Shown: piece by piece, positions 16,890 to 26,682 of the stretch | Layout of the letters: every line of letters starts with the position of its first letter | How positions within the stretch are numbered: the stretch's first letter is position 1 | Assembly: GCA_964578835.1 (NCBI GenBank) | Contig: CAZOEL010000039.1 | Span: 1 to 61,360 of the forward strand | Length of the DNA: 61,360 nt | Source of the DNA: CAZOEL01 sp964578835 | Lineage (GTDB): Bacteria > Desulfobacterota > Syntrophobacteria > Syntrophobacterales > Syntrophobacteraceae | Direction of reading: 5' to 3' | Program-made: the position numbers and the translations under genes | The notes under the pieces: generated by a model | Told to the model about the DNA's origin: nothing | Databases searched by the model: none | Seen by the model: the letters and a program-made list of their open reading frames with translations, nothing else

Positions 16890-17987
16890 ATGCAGAAAAA
16901 CGAAATGAAAGAGAACGCCCTTCGGCTTCTGACGAAACTGGGGGATGCTCATGGCGCTTCCGGTTGTGAGGGAGCGGTTCGCAGAATCTTTCGCGATGAA
17001 GTAGGCGGCGATCTGCGCACGGACAAATTGGGGAGCATTATTTGCGAGAGGAAGGGCTCTGCGGAGAAGCCCGCCATCATGGTTTCCGGCCATATGGATG
17101 AGGTAGGCTTCGCGGTCCAGACGATCACCAAAAGCGGGCTTATCAAGTTCACTCCTCTGGGCGGATGGTGGCCGCACACAATCCTCGCTCAGCGCATGCG
17201 CATACTCACTCGCAGCGGAGCGGAAATCATCGGGGCAGTCGGCGCAAAGCCTCCGCATTTTTTAGCCGAAAGCGAGCGAGACAAGGTCATGAAAATCGAC
17301 GATATGTTTCTTGACGTTGGGGCTTCGAGCGCCGAGGAGGCCACGCAAAGCTTCGGCATCGAGCTCGGCGATCCGATTGTTCCCTGGAGTCCTTTCACCC
17401 CTATGCACAATCCCGATCTTCTGCTCTCCAAGGCGTTCGACAATCGCGTGGGCATGGCGCTCACGATCCAGATGCTTCAAATGCTCGATGGCCAGTCTCA
17501 TCCCAATACCGTCTTCGGAGTCGGGACCGTTCAGGAAGAAGTGGGAGTGCGCGGGGCGCAGACCGCGGCTTTCAGTGTGAATCCCGATGCGGCGATTGTC
17601 CTCGAGGGGGCTCCGGCGGACGACCATCCGTCCTTCCCGGTCGACGAGCGCCAGGGCGAGCTTGGGCGTGGACCGCAAATAAGGCTCATGGACCCATCCG
17701 CCATCATGCACCGGAAGTTCACGCGCCACGTCATCGATATTGCCCGGGCGAACAATATCCCCTACCAGGTTGCAGTGAGGAAGAGCGGCGGCACAGACGC
17801 CAGGGCCATTCACCTGCACGGGGCCGGAGTCCCGACGGTGGTGGTGAGCGTGCCGGCCAGGTACATACACACGCACAACACCATCATACATATTGAAGAC
17901 TATCTGAGCGCGCTGCAGCTGGTTTTGGCGATTATTCAAAGCTTGGACGAGACGACTCTGAGGGGCGTTACGGAGTTTGTGGACTGA
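16890..17987 (+). CDS. M42 family metallo-aminopeptidase
   Basis: The 365-residue protein belongs to the tetrahedral TET/M42 aminopeptidase family, cytosolic dinuclear metal peptidases that shorten peptides. Visible metal and catalytic positions: VSGHMDEVGF (His, Asp), KAFDNRVGMAL (bridging Asp with Asn/Arg), TVQEEVGVRGA (catalytic and metal Glu pair), IVLEGAP (Glu or Asp ligand) and the C-terminal SVPARYIHTHNT with the last His ligand. I place the start at ATG 16890 because GGAG stands 9 bases upstream; an upstream in-frame extension begins inside MITE G and is not real. It is downstream of the lysine-type island in the opposite direction to gcdH and could supply amino acids from peptides. 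Confidence 0.88.
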   Translation: MQKNEMKENALRLLTKLGDAHGASGCEGAVRRIFRDEVGGDLRTDKLGSIICERKGSAEKPAIMVSGHMDEVGFAVQTITKSGLIKFTPLGGWWPHTILAQRMRILTRSGAEIIGAVGAKPPHFLAESERDKVMKIDDMFLDVGASSAEEATQSFGIELGDPIVPWSPFTPMHNPDLLLSKAFDNRVGMALTIQMLQMLDGQSHPNTVFGVGTVQEEVGVRGAQTAAFSVNPDAAIVLEGAPADDHPSFPVDERQGELGRGPQIRLMDPSAIMHRKFTRHVIDIARANNIPYQVAVRKSGGTDARAIHLHGAGVPTVVVSVPARYIHTHNTIIHIEDYLSALQLVLAIIQSLDETTLRGVTEFVD

Positions 17988-18082
17988 AACGCTCACAATC
18001 GCAATCTTATTGTTGATTATGCATCGGAGCGGCTTCCAGGCGCAACAGAGAGATATGGTCGACGCTCCGATGCATTGCTTAG

Positions 18083-18246
18083 GCAGTTCACAACAAATAA
18101 CCTACCAAAATTGGTTCAGAAACACCCACCGACATTCCAGCAGTTTTCAAGCCGGAATCCCGTTTTTTCGCGGGGCTGGATTCCGGCCAAAACCATGCCG
18201 GAATGACAGAACCCCTCTTCCTGGTAGGTTATTTGTTGTGAGTTGC
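18083..18246. mobile_element. MITE-like element B
   Basis: Terminal inverted repeats share TCACAACAAATAACCTACCA (18088-18107, inverted 18222-18241), extending outwards to about 25 bp with two mismatches. CTTAG flanks both sides (18078-18082 and 18247-18251) as a possible target duplication. The interior carries GCCGGAATCC and GCCGGAATGAC hairpins like those of the elements at 22871 and 47993. It lies just beyond the kinase stop codon at 18255. Confidence 0.75.
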
Positions 18247-18254
18247 CTTAGGCT

Positions 18255-20246
18255 TCAGGCGCGTAGAATCTCCGAGATCACCGTGGAGAGCTCTCGATGG
18301 TTGAATGGCTTCATGATGAACTTTCTTATTCCCATGCTTCCGGCCGACTTCGAGGTGACCTTTTCGCTAAATCCCGTAGCGAGTATGATCGGCATATCCG
18401 CCTTTGTTTTGAGAACCTCTTTCGCAAGGTCGAGACCCGTAAGATGAGGCATTGTATAATCGGTAATGATCAGGTCAAAGGCGTGAGGATCGGATAAAAA
18501 CAAATCGAGCGCCTCAAGCGGGTTGTCTTTTCCCGTAACGGAATAGCCCAATTGAGTGAGCATTTTCGTCCCCACTTCGATGATCATCCGCTCATCGTCC
18601 ACCAAAAGGATCCGGCCTTTTCCCTTCGCTATATCCTGCTGAAGAGCGATAGCCTGCTTTGGCGCCGCCATAGCTTCAGGGATATAAACATCAAAGGCGC
18701 TGCCTCTGCCAGGCACGCTTCGAACACGTATTCCGCCGCCATGCCGTTTGACTATCCCATGCACAACCGCTAACCCCAAGCCGGTTCCTTTCCCCACTTC
18801 CTTGGTAGTAAAATAGGGCTCAAAGATCCGATTCATGGTTTCCGGGCTCATTCCATGCCCGGTGTCCGAAACGCTCAGCTTAAGATATGAGCCCGGCATG
18901 AGGTCTACGAGAGAGCTAAGAGCCAAATCGCCTTCCCTAAGGTCAATGCTTTCCAGAGAGACGCTGAGGACTCCCTTGTCTTCCATGGCATGGGCCGCAT
19001 TGGTGCAGAGGTTGACAACAATCTGGTGAATCTGGGTCGCATCCGCTACACCCATGCCGCTTTGAATGCTCTGTTTGATCTCGATGGTGCTTGGAAGCGA
19101 TGCCCGTAGAAGTTTGAGAGCTTCCCGGACGACCATGCCGACATCCATTGGGGTCATCTGATGCTCTTGTCCATGGCGACTGAAAGCGAGGATCTGCTTC
19201 ACCAGGTCTCTCGCCCGATTTGCCGCCCTGAGCACTTGCTCGAGATCGTAGCGCATGGGGCTTATATCTGGAACGTCATCAAGGGCCATTTCCGTATAGC
19301 CGATTATAGGAGAGAGGATGTTATTGAAATCATGAGCTATCCCTCCTGCAAGGGTGCCGATGGCCTCCATTTTCTGCGCTTCCCGAAGTCGCGCCTCAAG
19401 CTTCTGTCGCTCGGTTATATCCCTTGCAAGTCGAATACAGTGAGTCACCGCCCCCGCATCATCCTTGATGGGTATCAGCCTGAACTCCCAGCTCCTGCCA
19501 TCTTTCGAGGAAGTGTGCTTATTCACCGGCTTGCCCTCGGATATCGCCTCGAGCAGAGCGCAGGCATTGCAAGGCTCGCTCAGCCCATGCCAAAGTTTGA
19601 AGCATTGTTCCCCGGGCGCATACGCGTCCTTTTGAGCCATACTATTAACGGCGCTGCTGTTGGCCCACATTACCTCATGGTCAACTTTGATAAGCGCAAG
19701 GGAATCGGGAATCGCCTCCAGAACGGCAACGAACTGGCGCGAAAACTCCCTGTATCTCGACTCGCTCTCCCTCAGGGCCTCTTCCGCCGCTTTGAGGTCC
19801 GTGATATCGCTCAACGTCAGAAGGAGCCTGCCGGCTTCTTCAGGAGACTCTTCCTCCGCAGATCGCGAAAGCATCGAAGCTTCCATGCGCACCCAGATGG
19901 GCTTTCCCCTCCGCACGCGGATCTCCGCCTCTATTCTTTTCCCCAGCGGGCTCTTGAAAAGAGCCTTATAGCGGGCAAGGAACCTCCCCTGATGCGGTTC
20001 GACAAGGAGGTCCGAGAAGCCTTTGCCAACGACTTTGGCGACATCGAAGCCCGTCATGCTGCAAAAAGTCTCATTGACTTCCCTGATTATTCCTATTTCA
20101 TCCAAAACCAGGTAGCCCACGGGAGCATTTTGGAATAACTGAGAATACCGGTTGCGGGAGGCCAGCAGATCCACCTGCGCTTTCCTGAGATCCTCGTTCT
20201 GCATCTGGAGCTCGATCTTGTGCGCCTTGAGCTCATGAATGAGCAT
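18255..20246 (-). CDS. Cytosolic PAS hybrid histidine kinase with C-terminal receiver
   Basis: The 663-residue protein has no membrane segment. Order: short coiled coil (1-40), PAS1 (about 40-150, NAPVGYLVLDEIG), PAS2 (about 175-295, with a Cys-rich CNACALLEA segment), HisKA with H-box GGIAHDFNNILSPIIGYTE, HATPase_c (VVNLCTNAAHAME, DTGHGM, GKGTGLGLAVVHGIV) and a receiver (RILLVDDERM, phospho-acceptor in LIITDYTMP, Lys in IMKPFN). ATG 20246 follows GAGGAGG by six bases and is chosen over a TTG 54 bases upstream. Close in sequence to the kinase at 57374 through HisKA and ATPase (LLRASLPSTIE in both), so they are paralogs. No partner regulator is adjacent; the ligand is unknown. Confidence 0.88.
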   Translation of the reverse strand: MLIHELKAHKIELQMQNEDLRKAQVDLLASRNRYSQLFQNAPVGYLVLDEIGIIREVNETFCSMTGFDVAKVVGKGFSDLLVEPHQGRFLARYKALFKSPLGKRIEAEIRVRRGKPIWVRMEASMLSRSAEEESPEEAGRLLLTLSDITDLKAAEEALRESESRYREFSRQFVAVLEAIPDSLALIKVDHEVMWANSSAVNSMAQKDAYAPGEQCFKLWHGLSEPCNACALLEAISEGKPVNKHTSSKDGRSWEFRLIPIKDDAGAVTHCIRLARDITERQKLEARLREAQKMEAIGTLAGGIAHDFNNILSPIIGYTEMALDDVPDISPMRYDLEQVLRAANRARDLVKQILAFSRHGQEHQMTPMDVGMVVREALKLLRASLPSTIEIKQSIQSGMGVADATQIHQIVVNLCTNAAHAMEDKGVLSVSLESIDLREGDLALSSLVDLMPGSYLKLSVSDTGHGMSPETMNRIFEPYFTTKEVGKGTGLGLAVVHGIVKRHGGGIRVRSVPGRGSAFDVYIPEAMAAPKQAIALQQDIAKGKGRILLVDDERMIIEVGTKMLTQLGYSVTGKDNPLEALDLFLSDPHAFDLIITDYTMPHLTGLDLAKEVLKTKADMPIILATGFSEKVTSKSAGSMGIRKFIMKPFNHRELSTVISEILRA

Positions 20247-20410
20247 GGTCGCCTCCTCACCCGAAAGGCTCCCTTCTTGCGGCTCAATACCGGAAGTCAA
20301 GGCTTCGGCTCGCTCGCGCAGCGACGTGACGAATTTATAGAACTTTTTTTGGCGATCAACCCTCGCTTAATTCAACAGCATCGGGAGGACAGTGAGAGGC
20401 TGGCGGCAGG

Positions 20411-20458
20411 CGCATTTGTAAAAAGAGGGCGTAACGTAAGCCCCTTTTTACAAATGCG
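20411..20458. repeat. Palindromic repeat H, copy 1
   Basis: CGCATTTGTAAAAAGAGGGC (20411-20430) is mirrored by GCCCCTTTTTACAAATGCG (20440-20458) around GTAACGTAA. The copy is a near-perfect hairpin. A diverged copy is at 36009-36087. On either strand it can also end transcripts, since T tracts follow the GC stem. Confidence 0.6.
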
Positions 20459-20475
20459 GCCGTTGGGCGCAAGGT

Positions 20476-20841
20476 TTAAAATTTATCCTGCTCCATGTAC
20501 TGGAAGAATTCTTCCATCACCACTTCTGAATCGCCCATATTGTAGGCGATGATGTTCTTTAAATGGATAAAGGAATCCAGGTCCATTACACTGAAGGCAA
20601 ACGCCATTCCATTATCCTCATGTCTTTTGACGGTTCCTTTGACGCTGAGGATGAGCTCTGATGTTGACCCGGACAGGAAAACCTTTATTTCCACCTCCTT
20701 ATCAACGGGAACCCTTTCCGCTGTACTGAGGAACATCCCCTTGAGGCTCAGGTTTTTAACTTCGCCTTTTATCTCCCGATCCTCAAACTGAACAGCGGCT
20801 TCCGATTGAAACACTACTCTGCTGAATTTTCTCTTTTGCAT
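20476..20841 (-). CDS. PilZ domain protein (probable c-di-GMP receptor)
   Basis: The 121-residue protein is a single PilZ domain. The c-di-GMP binding residues are RKFSR near the N-terminus (RxxxR) and NLSLKGMFLST in the first strands (N/DxSxxG form), followed by a beta-barrel and a C-terminal helix rich in acidic and aromatic residues (EEFFQYMEQDKF). It should bind c-di-GMP and pass the signal to an unknown partner. The start ATG 20841 is preceded by AGGAGAAAGG; a longer in-frame start at 20865 is less likely. It lies 228 bases from the kinase gene in the same direction; a functional tie is unproven. Confidence 0.85.
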   Translation of the reverse strand: MQKRKFSRVVFQSEAAVQFEDREIKGEVKNLSLKGMFLSTAERVPVDKEVEIKVFLSGSTSELILSVKGTVKRHEDNGMAFAFSVMDLDSFIHLKNIIAYNMGDSEVVMEEFFQYMEQDKF

Positions 20842-20964
20842 GTCCGCCTTTCTCCTGGAAATCAAAAGATGCTCTTAAAGTGGCGCAGCTTCCTTTTATC
20901 TTATCGGCCGGCTCAGCCATTTTCTTGAAGACGCCTCCCGCAGAGATGAAGTTATTTCGAAATT

Positions 20965-22449
20965 TCAAAGGGAGATCATTGAAAAGAGGCAGCAGCCATA
21001 TCCCGCAATATCCAGATAGAGGCCTCTGCTCGCAATATCAGCGCCTTCCCGTTCGTATCGAGCTTCACTCAGATGATCGCAAAACAGCCATGCATCTCTC
21101 GAGGGCAGATCCAGAGGAACAAAGCACTGGCCCTGAAAAGGCGATAGATTCACCGCAATAAGCCTTCGCTCTTCTCCCAGCCTCCAGCTATAGGCAATGA
21201 ATCCCGTATGGCTGGGGTTTCCGCTCCACGCTTGATCCGGCTCGATCAGCGTCCATTCTCCTTCATGAAAGACCGGATGCCGGAGAGCTTCCAGCAAGCG
21301 ACGATAGAATGCCTCAACGCCATGGTCCGGAGCCTCCTCAAGGCGGCGTCCCAACTGCACAGGAAGCTTAATCCGGCATCCTTCCGTTTGACCTTCATGG
21401 ACGAGCCGCAATCCAGGCAGAGCAAGCGTGAGGAGCGCCAGGGCGAGACTGCGCTGCGAACCGAAAAGCGCTGCAGCCCTCATTTCGTCATGGTTTTCCA
21501 TAAACCTCGCCAACCGGCGCTGATAGGCCATATCAGCGCGCAGGTGGGCATGAGCCAAAGAGACGTCGCCGGCGGCCAGACGGTCGTAAAGACGCTTATC
21601 GTATACATAATCGAAACCCAACTCTTGCAAACGATACTCCAGATCCCAGTAAGCTTCGGCAAGCATGAGAAAACCGGGATAGCGATCCTTGACCCGACGA
21701 ACGGCTTCGATCCAGAACTCGGCGCCGGGAGGCTCGAATTCGCCTTCCCAGGTTCGGGAAAACACATCGCTCAACTCGAGCATGGCCATATCGCAGCGCA
21801 CGCCGTCGCACAACTCCCCAACGGACAGCAGGGTCCCGATCATCGCCTCCCGGGTCTCGGAACGCCTATAGTCGAGTTGCACGGTATCGGTCCAACCGGC
21901 GAAGCATGGATCGCGGCCATGGGCAAAGACTCTCTGCATTCGTCCATCATCGTAGAGAAAATAATTCCAGGGCTGCTGTGAAAGCTTTTCGAAGCTCCCC
22001 TGCACGAACCGTTCGGGATGAGCCCTAACCCAGGGATGGTCAATGGCGAGATGGTTTGGAACAAAATCGAGGATGAGACCCAATCCCAGACGATGGAGCC
22101 GCTCCCGAAAAGCCGCAAGCCCGTCGTCTCCTCCTAGAGCGACATCCGTCCTGTATTCAAAGATAGAATAAGGAGAGCCGACGACATCATCGGCAGCAAA
22201 GTCCGGCAGAGCCCGGAGGTATTCAGCCTGAAGACCCGGATGCTCACGCGCTATTCGCCTTGCGGCCGGACTGCGGCTCCACACGCCCATGAGCCAAAGC
22301 GCATCGAAGCCATAGCCGGCCATCCGCTCGATCTCCGCCTGCGGAACATCGCCAAGCGTCACTTTACGGTCTTCCTCCCGGCTCAACCGATCGAGCCAAA
22401 CCCAGGCATTGATTTCATAGACAGCAGGATAATCCGGACGAATGCTCAC
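20965..22449 (-). CDS. Alpha-amylase family (GH13) glycoside hydrolase or transferase
   Basis: The 494-residue protein is a TIM-barrel GH13 enzyme. Conserved regions: DFVPNH (128-133, region I), GVRCDMAML with nucleophile Asp220, MLAEAYWD with acid/base Glu265, and ENHDE with transition-state Asp321. Start is GTG with GGAAGG upstream. No signal peptide is visible, so it acts in the cytoplasm on glycogen, maltooligosaccharides or trehalose-type sugars; I cannot assign a subfamily. C-terminal beta-domain region ends CCLFSMISL. It reads divergently from the SNF2 locus and 123 bases from the PilZ gene; nothing nearby points to a glycogen cluster, so it may be a solitary gene. Confidence 0.85.
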   Translation of the reverse strand: MSIRPDYPAVYEINAWVWLDRLSREEDRKVTLGDVPQAEIERMAGYGFDALWLMGVWSRSPAARRIAREHPGLQAEYLRALPDFAADDVVGSPYSIFEYRTDVALGGDDGLAAFRERLHRLGLGLILDFVPNHLAIDHPWVRAHPERFVQGSFEKLSQQPWNYFLYDDGRMQRVFAHGRDPCFAGWTDTVQLDYRRSETREAMIGTLLSVGELCDGVRCDMAMLELSDVFSRTWEGEFEPPGAEFWIEAVRRVKDRYPGFLMLAEAYWDLEYRLQELGFDYVYDKRLYDRLAAGDVSLAHAHLRADMAYQRRLARFMENHDEMRAAALFGSQRSLALALLTLALPGLRLVHEGQTEGCRIKLPVQLGRRLEEAPDHGVEAFYRRLLEALRHPVFHEGEWTLIEPDQAWSGNPSHTGFIAYSWRLGEERRLIAVNLSPFQGQCFVPLDLPSRDAWLFCDHLSEARYEREGADIASRGLYLDIAGYGCCLFSMISL

Positions 22450-22500
22450 TTCTCACCTTCCATGGGTTGACAAACGTTGCTTCACTTCCCGCACCGCTGC

Positions 22501-22757
22501 TATAATTCGATGTTCAAGTTTTTCTACCCCGAAGGGGTTTTATAGATCAGCCCGGGGTAATCACCCCGGGTATGCGGTGAAATAAGACATCATTCCCTGA
22601 AAGGGATACATAAGGATCAGCTTCATGTATCCCTTTCAGGGAACAGCCCCATGCCTGACACTATTCCCGGGGTGGCGCTGCGCTGACCCCGGGCTGGTTT
22701 ATCAAACCCCTTCGGGGTAGAAAAACCTCAGAGAAGAAAACTTGAACATCGAGTATA
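22501..22757. mobile_element. MITE-like element E with palindromic array
   Basis: Terminal inverted repeats TATAATTCGATGTTCAAG (left, 22501) and CTTGAACATCGAGTATA (right, ending 22757) match in about 20 of 22 positions. The interior holds ACCCCGAAGGGGT, CCCGGGGTAATCACCCCGGG and ATCCCTTTCAGGG palindromes. A 72-bp relative with the same ends is at 47073-47144. No coding capacity. Confidence 0.7.
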
Positions 22758-22860
22758 AGCATTGCCGTTCCCCCGTGAAGAGCATCCACTATAGCACCTT
22801 ACCAAATCAAAATTCAGGCAAAAGTTCGAACCTCTCCAGCAAACAATCCGCCAATCTCCT

Positions 22861-23076
22861 TCTCCTTAATACTACTGTGTCACAATGTCGGCTCAGCTCG
22901 TCATACCGGCGTGTTTTTAGCCGGTATCCAGCCCAGCGCAAAACCTGGATTCCGGCTTGAAGACTGCCGGAATGACGAGCTGAGCGATTGTCCTGGCATG
23001 GTGGGCGCGATAAAACCTACACCCACCCTCCATATCTATGAACCACACATTTTGTGACACGATAGTCTTAAGAAGA
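22861..23076. mobile_element. MITE-like element C (ACTGTGTCACAA ends)
   Basis: Left end core ACTACTGTGTCACAA (22871-22885) is mirrored by TTGTGACACGATAGT (23052-23066); the imperfect inverted repeat extends outwards to 22861 and 23076. TTAA is present at both edges (22866-22869 and 23068-23071). The interior has GCTCAGCTCGTCAT and GCCGGAATGACGAGCTGAGC, a second, nested inverted pair. The partner copy is element D at 47993-48206. Confidence 0.72.
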
Positions 23077-23276
23077 TGCCATATACAGCTTGATTTATTT
23101 GAATAAATCTTCCTCAGGAGCTATTTTAAATAACATAGCGATTTGATGAATTAGAATTTCCGGCCCCTTCCAAACCATGATATTTAGGTGCAAAGATGCG
23201 TTTCCGGTAAGCAGCGCATTGAGCCTGGAGGAGGCATTAGGGACCGAACCGCCCCGCTGGAACGGAAAAGAAGCGT

Positions 23277-25634
23277 ATGGCAGTTGACAAAAGTCAGAAA
23301 AAGAAGAAAAAACGCGAAGAAAAACAGAAAGCTTTGCGGCTCAAGGCGGAACGCCAACTTCGCAACGAAAAAGCTGAAGAGCTCGACTGGGAAGCAAGAA
23401 ACGCATTCAGACACGCCCAGTATAGAGACGCTCTCATCTGGGCTCAAAAGAAGCTCAAGATTCATCCGAACGACGAGGTCATGCGCGAGATCGCGCTGCG
23501 CTCCGCTATGAATCTCAAGGATGAAGCCGCAACTTTCAATCTGCTGCTCCGTGAATGGAATGATGGCGCCATCGAATGGAACGAGTATTGCTACATACTC
23601 GGGCAACTTGCCGTGGATCGAAAGGATTACGAGCTTGGCAGGCAAGTATTCCAGGCTTTGTTTGACCCCAACTCGAATCTTCAAGGACGTCTCACAAAGG
23701 CCAAGTTGAAGGAAGCGGCCAATTACCTCTCCTATTGCGTCAGCATGCTTCGATACAAGGACTTGAAGCCTCCCCCGCCCAGCCCGGCGCCCGCCCGACT
23801 GCAGCAGGACAAAAAGCCCGGGACGGAACAGGCGCCTGAGACGGCTCCACCCTTGGGTGAAACGGGAAGAGCTCAAGCGCCCACCGAGTTTGCCGAAGAA
23901 GATCTCCCGGATCTCAAAGTAGCCTTCGAGGTGCATGGCGAACCGGTGCTCGAAGCCATAAAAGCGCAGCGAAAGACCGACCCCACATCTTTCGATCTCT
24001 CGCTCAAAGCCTACAAGCTTTCTTTTCGAACCTCATACGATCAGCTCATATGCCTTCCCACGCTGTACAACGTGGAGTCCCTCTGGTACCAGGAGGAAAC
24101 CGCGCGCAAGGTCATGAAAACTTTCCGGGGCAGGGCCATTCTCGCGGATGAAGTAGGCCTCGGGAAGACCGTCGAAGCCGGGCTCATCCTCAAGGAATAC
24201 ATCATGCGAGGTCTCGTGCGGTCGGCTTTGGTTCTTACTCCAAGCTCTCTGGTTCACCAATGGCAGGGCGAGCTTCGGGACAAGTTCGACATCGCCTTCA
24301 CTTCCACGAACGATCCTTTATTTCGGCAGGACCCGGATCAATTCTGGGAGGAGCCTTTCATTCTCGCCTCCATCCAGACGGCAAAGATGAAGAAGCACTT
24401 CGATGCTGTAACCGAGCGCGCCTATGATCTTGTGATAGTCGATGAAGCGCACCATCTGAAAAACCGGGCCACTCTCAACTGGAAGCTCGTCAATGCCGTA
24501 CGGAAGACGTTTCTTCTCATGCTCACCGCCACGCCGGTTCAAAACAGCCTCGAAGAGCTCTACAATCTGGTTACGCTGCTCAGGCCGGGACACCTGAAGA
24601 CCCAAAAAGCTTTCAAGGAGGAGTTCGTCACCCGCGGCAATCCCACCGATCCGCGCAACCGGGAAAAGCTCAGGCAGCTCCTCAAAGAGGTCATGGTTCG
24701 AAACACCCGTTCGGTGACTCAGCTGCATCTTCCCCCCCGGTTCGCCACGACCACTCGCATTTCTCCCACGGAGCCCGAAGAAGTCTTCTATCAGGCGATC
24801 AGCGATCTTGTCACAGACCAGACGGCGCAACAAAAGCCTGAAATTTCCAAGCTCACTCTGCGTAAGCTCCTGGAGGCCGCGGGATCGTCACACATGGCGG
24901 CGCTGCGCATGCTCGAGAAAATAGCCGAAGGAGGGCGGAAAGGAGCGAGTAAGCAGGCAGGAGAAATCCTGGCTCTGGGCAGGAAGATACAAACCGGAGG
25001 CAAGACGCAGAAGGTTGTCGAGCTTCTGAAAGCTTCGCCCGACCAGAAGATTATTTTTGTAAACTACATAGCGACGCTGGAATACCTCCAGCAGGTGCTG
25101 AAAGAGCACGGCATTCCTCATACCCTCTTTCAGGGAGGCATGACGACCGCGCAGAAGCAGGCGGCCATCGACGCCTTCAAAGGCGGCCGCAAGGTGCTTC
25201 TCGCCACTGGAACCGGCGGCGAAGGCCACAATCTTCAGTTCTGCCATATGATGATCAACTACGACCTTCCTTGGAACCCAATGGAAATCGAGCAGCGCAT
25301 CGGGCGCATCCATCGCATCGGCCAGGAGAAGGACGTTCAGGTCTATAACTTCTGCGCGGCGGGCAGCCTGGAAGATCACATCCTGGACGTCTTGGACCGA
25401 AAAATCAACATGTTCGAGCTGGTGGTCGGAGAAATCGACATGATCCTAGGGCGTCTCCAGGGAGAGGAGGAGTTCAGCGATCTGGTCTACGATATTTGGG
25501 TGCAGCATCCTGACGAAGCTGAGAGGCGGAAGGCTTTCGACGCCTTGGCCGCAAGGTTGAAGCGCGCCAGGTCGTCTTACGAAAAGAGCAAAGAGCTCGA
25601 TGAGAAGCTATTCAAAGAGGATTTCGGCGTATGA
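23277..25634 (+). CDS. SNF2/RapA-like DEAD-box ATPase with N-terminal TPR-like region
   Basis: The 785-residue protein has a Lys/Glu-rich start (about 1-30), a helical TPR-like part to about 160, a Pro-rich linker (about 165-205), and SNF2 helicase lobes. Walker A is DEVGLGKTVEAG (about 291), DEAH box VDEAHH (about 388), LMLTATPVQNS motif III, GGEGHNLQF and the arginine-finger box QRIGRIHRIGQ (about 674). The family includes RapA and bacterial SNF2 translocases that move on duplex DNA and displace proteins such as RNA polymerase. The next gene begins at 25631 inside its stop codon (ATGA), so they are translationally coupled and probably form a complex. Defence or transcription recycling are both possible; nothing in the sequence decides. 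Confidence 0.87.
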   Translation: MAVDKSQKKKKKREEKQKALRLKAERQLRNEKAEELDWEARNAFRHAQYRDALIWAQKKLKIHPNDEVMREIALRSAMNLKDEAATFNLLLREWNDGAIEWNEYCYILGQLAVDRKDYELGRQVFQALFDPNSNLQGRLTKAKLKEAANYLSYCVSMLRYKDLKPPPPSPAPARLQQDKKPGTEQAPETAPPLGETGRAQAPTEFAEEDLPDLKVAFEVHGEPVLEAIKAQRKTDPTSFDLSLKAYKLSFRTSYDQLICLPTLYNVESLWYQEETARKVMKTFRGRAILADEVGLGKTVEAGLILKEYIMRGLVRSALVLTPSSLVHQWQGELRDKFDIAFTSTNDPLFRQDPDQFWEEPFILASIQTAKMKKHFDAVTERAYDLVIVDEAHHLKNRATLNWKLVNAVRKTFLLMLTATPVQNSLEELYNLVTLLRPGHLKTQKAFKEEFVTRGNPTDPRNREKLRQLLKEVMVRNTRSVTQLHLPPRFATTTRISPTEPEEVFYQAISDLVTDQTAQQKPEISKLTLRKLLEAAGSSHMAALRMLEKIAEGGRKGASKQAGEILALGRKIQTGGKTQKVVELLKASPDQKIIFVNYIATLEYLQQVLKEHGIPHTLFQGGMTTAQKQAAIDAFKGGRKVLLATGTGGEGHNLQFCHMMINYDLPWNPMEIEQRIGRIHRIGQEKDVQVYNFCAAGSLEDHILDVLDRKINMFELVVGEIDMILGRLQGEEEFSDLVYDIWVQHPDEAERRKAFDALAARLKRARSSYEKSKELDEKLFKEDFGV

Positions 25635-26671
25635 GAGAGATTGTCGCAGACCCCGAGCTTCTCAGCTTCGCCTCTGAAGTGCTCGAAGCGAATGGAGGCG
25701 CCATCGAGCGCCAGGAGAAGCGGATACAAGCGCTTCTTCCCTCAGAACTGGCGCAAAGGCTTGACCTACCCGAAGAGGCTTCCCTCGGGGCGGATGGCGC
25801 GCTGCTTCTCTATGGCGCTCCCCTCCTCGACCGGCTCATTGGCCTCGCCACCAGAGAAGTTCCGGTCGTGTACGGCAACATCCAGATTCCTTATCTGAAA
25901 AAGGCGGGCTTCGAGCAGCTCATCGGGCGGGATGTCATTTTCGCGGACGGTCAAGTCCGCGTGAGCGGCAGGGCGGAGGCGAGGACCACCTACATGGTGC
26001 TCGTATGCCATTACATGGCTTTGAGCGATGAGAGAAAAGAAGGGCTGGTGCGGGTTGGCGTTCACGAGACGAGTGGGGCTCTGATCGAGGGCATCGAGGA
26101 TTTGTGGCGGGAGATGACGCCCGAATTTTATCCCGCGGGCAAAACGCCCCCTCATTTTCCCATACATCTCGAGCAGGCCGTGTCGAGCGCGCTGAAGAGC
26201 GCCAAAGCCTCTACGGAAAGGGAGCTATCCGAGTTTCTGAGCAGCATGCGGCGCCGCCTGCGCCGGGATGTCAAAAACACGAGAGAATATTACAGCGCCC
26301 TGAAAGAAGAAATGGAAGCGAGCCTCTCCCACCCGAATCTTACTGAAAGCCAGCGCGATGAACGGATCGCAAAAATGAAGGACCTGCCGGAGGAAATGGC
26401 GAGTAAGGTCCGGGATCTGGAGCAGAAATACCGGGTGCAGGTCAATATATCCTCTCGCGCCGCCATGCGATTTCTTGTAGACATCGCTCAAGTCATGATC
26501 GAGCTAAAATACCGAAAGCTCCACCGATCCATTCGCCTCATCTGGAATCCGGTCACTCGCCGACTCGATCCACTCGTTTGCGAGCGATGCCATGAAACGA
26601 CAACTCGAGTGCATCCGACGGCAAAGGGCTCGGAGATAGAGCTTCTCTGCTCGACTTGCAGCCGAAAGTGA
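25631..26671 (+). CDS. Zinc-ribbon coiled-coil partner of the SNF2 ATPase (unknown function)
   Basis: I do not recognise a named family. The 346-residue protein begins with ELLSFASEVLEANGGAI and a folded alpha/beta part to about 175, including LLLYGAPLLDRLIGLA; this resembles the C-terminal region that some single-chain SNF2 proteins carry after the helicase, so it may be a split-off domain. A coiled coil (about 185-290) rich in Glu, Lys and Arg follows. The C-terminus is a probable zinc ribbon, CERCHETTT about 318 and LLCSTCSRK at the end (C-x2-C then C-x2-C). It overlaps the SNF2 stop by four bases, and the cupin gene begins 11 bases after it. Confidence 0.75.
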   Translation: MREIVADPELLSFASEVLEANGGAIERQEKRIQALLPSELAQRLDLPEEASLGADGALLLYGAPLLDRLIGLATREVPVVYGNIQIPYLKKAGFEQLIGRDVIFADGQVRVSGRAEARTTYMVLVCHYMALSDERKEGLVRVGVHETSGALIEGIEDLWREMTPEFYPAGKTPPHFPIHLEQAVSSALKSAKASTERELSEFLSSMRRRLRRDVKNTREYYSALKEEMEASLSHPNLTESQRDERIAKMKDLPEEMASKVRDLEQKYRVQVNISSRAAMRFLVDIAQVMIELKYRKLHRSIRLIWNPVTRRLDPLVCERCHETTTRVHPTAKGSEIELLCSTCSRK

Positions 26672-26682
26672 AGGAGCCGCAG

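Noticed and set aside
22467..22506. TTGACA (22467) and TATAAT (22501) as a promoter
   Set aside because: The spacing is 28 bases, far over the normal 16-18, and TATAAT is part of the terminal repeat of element E.
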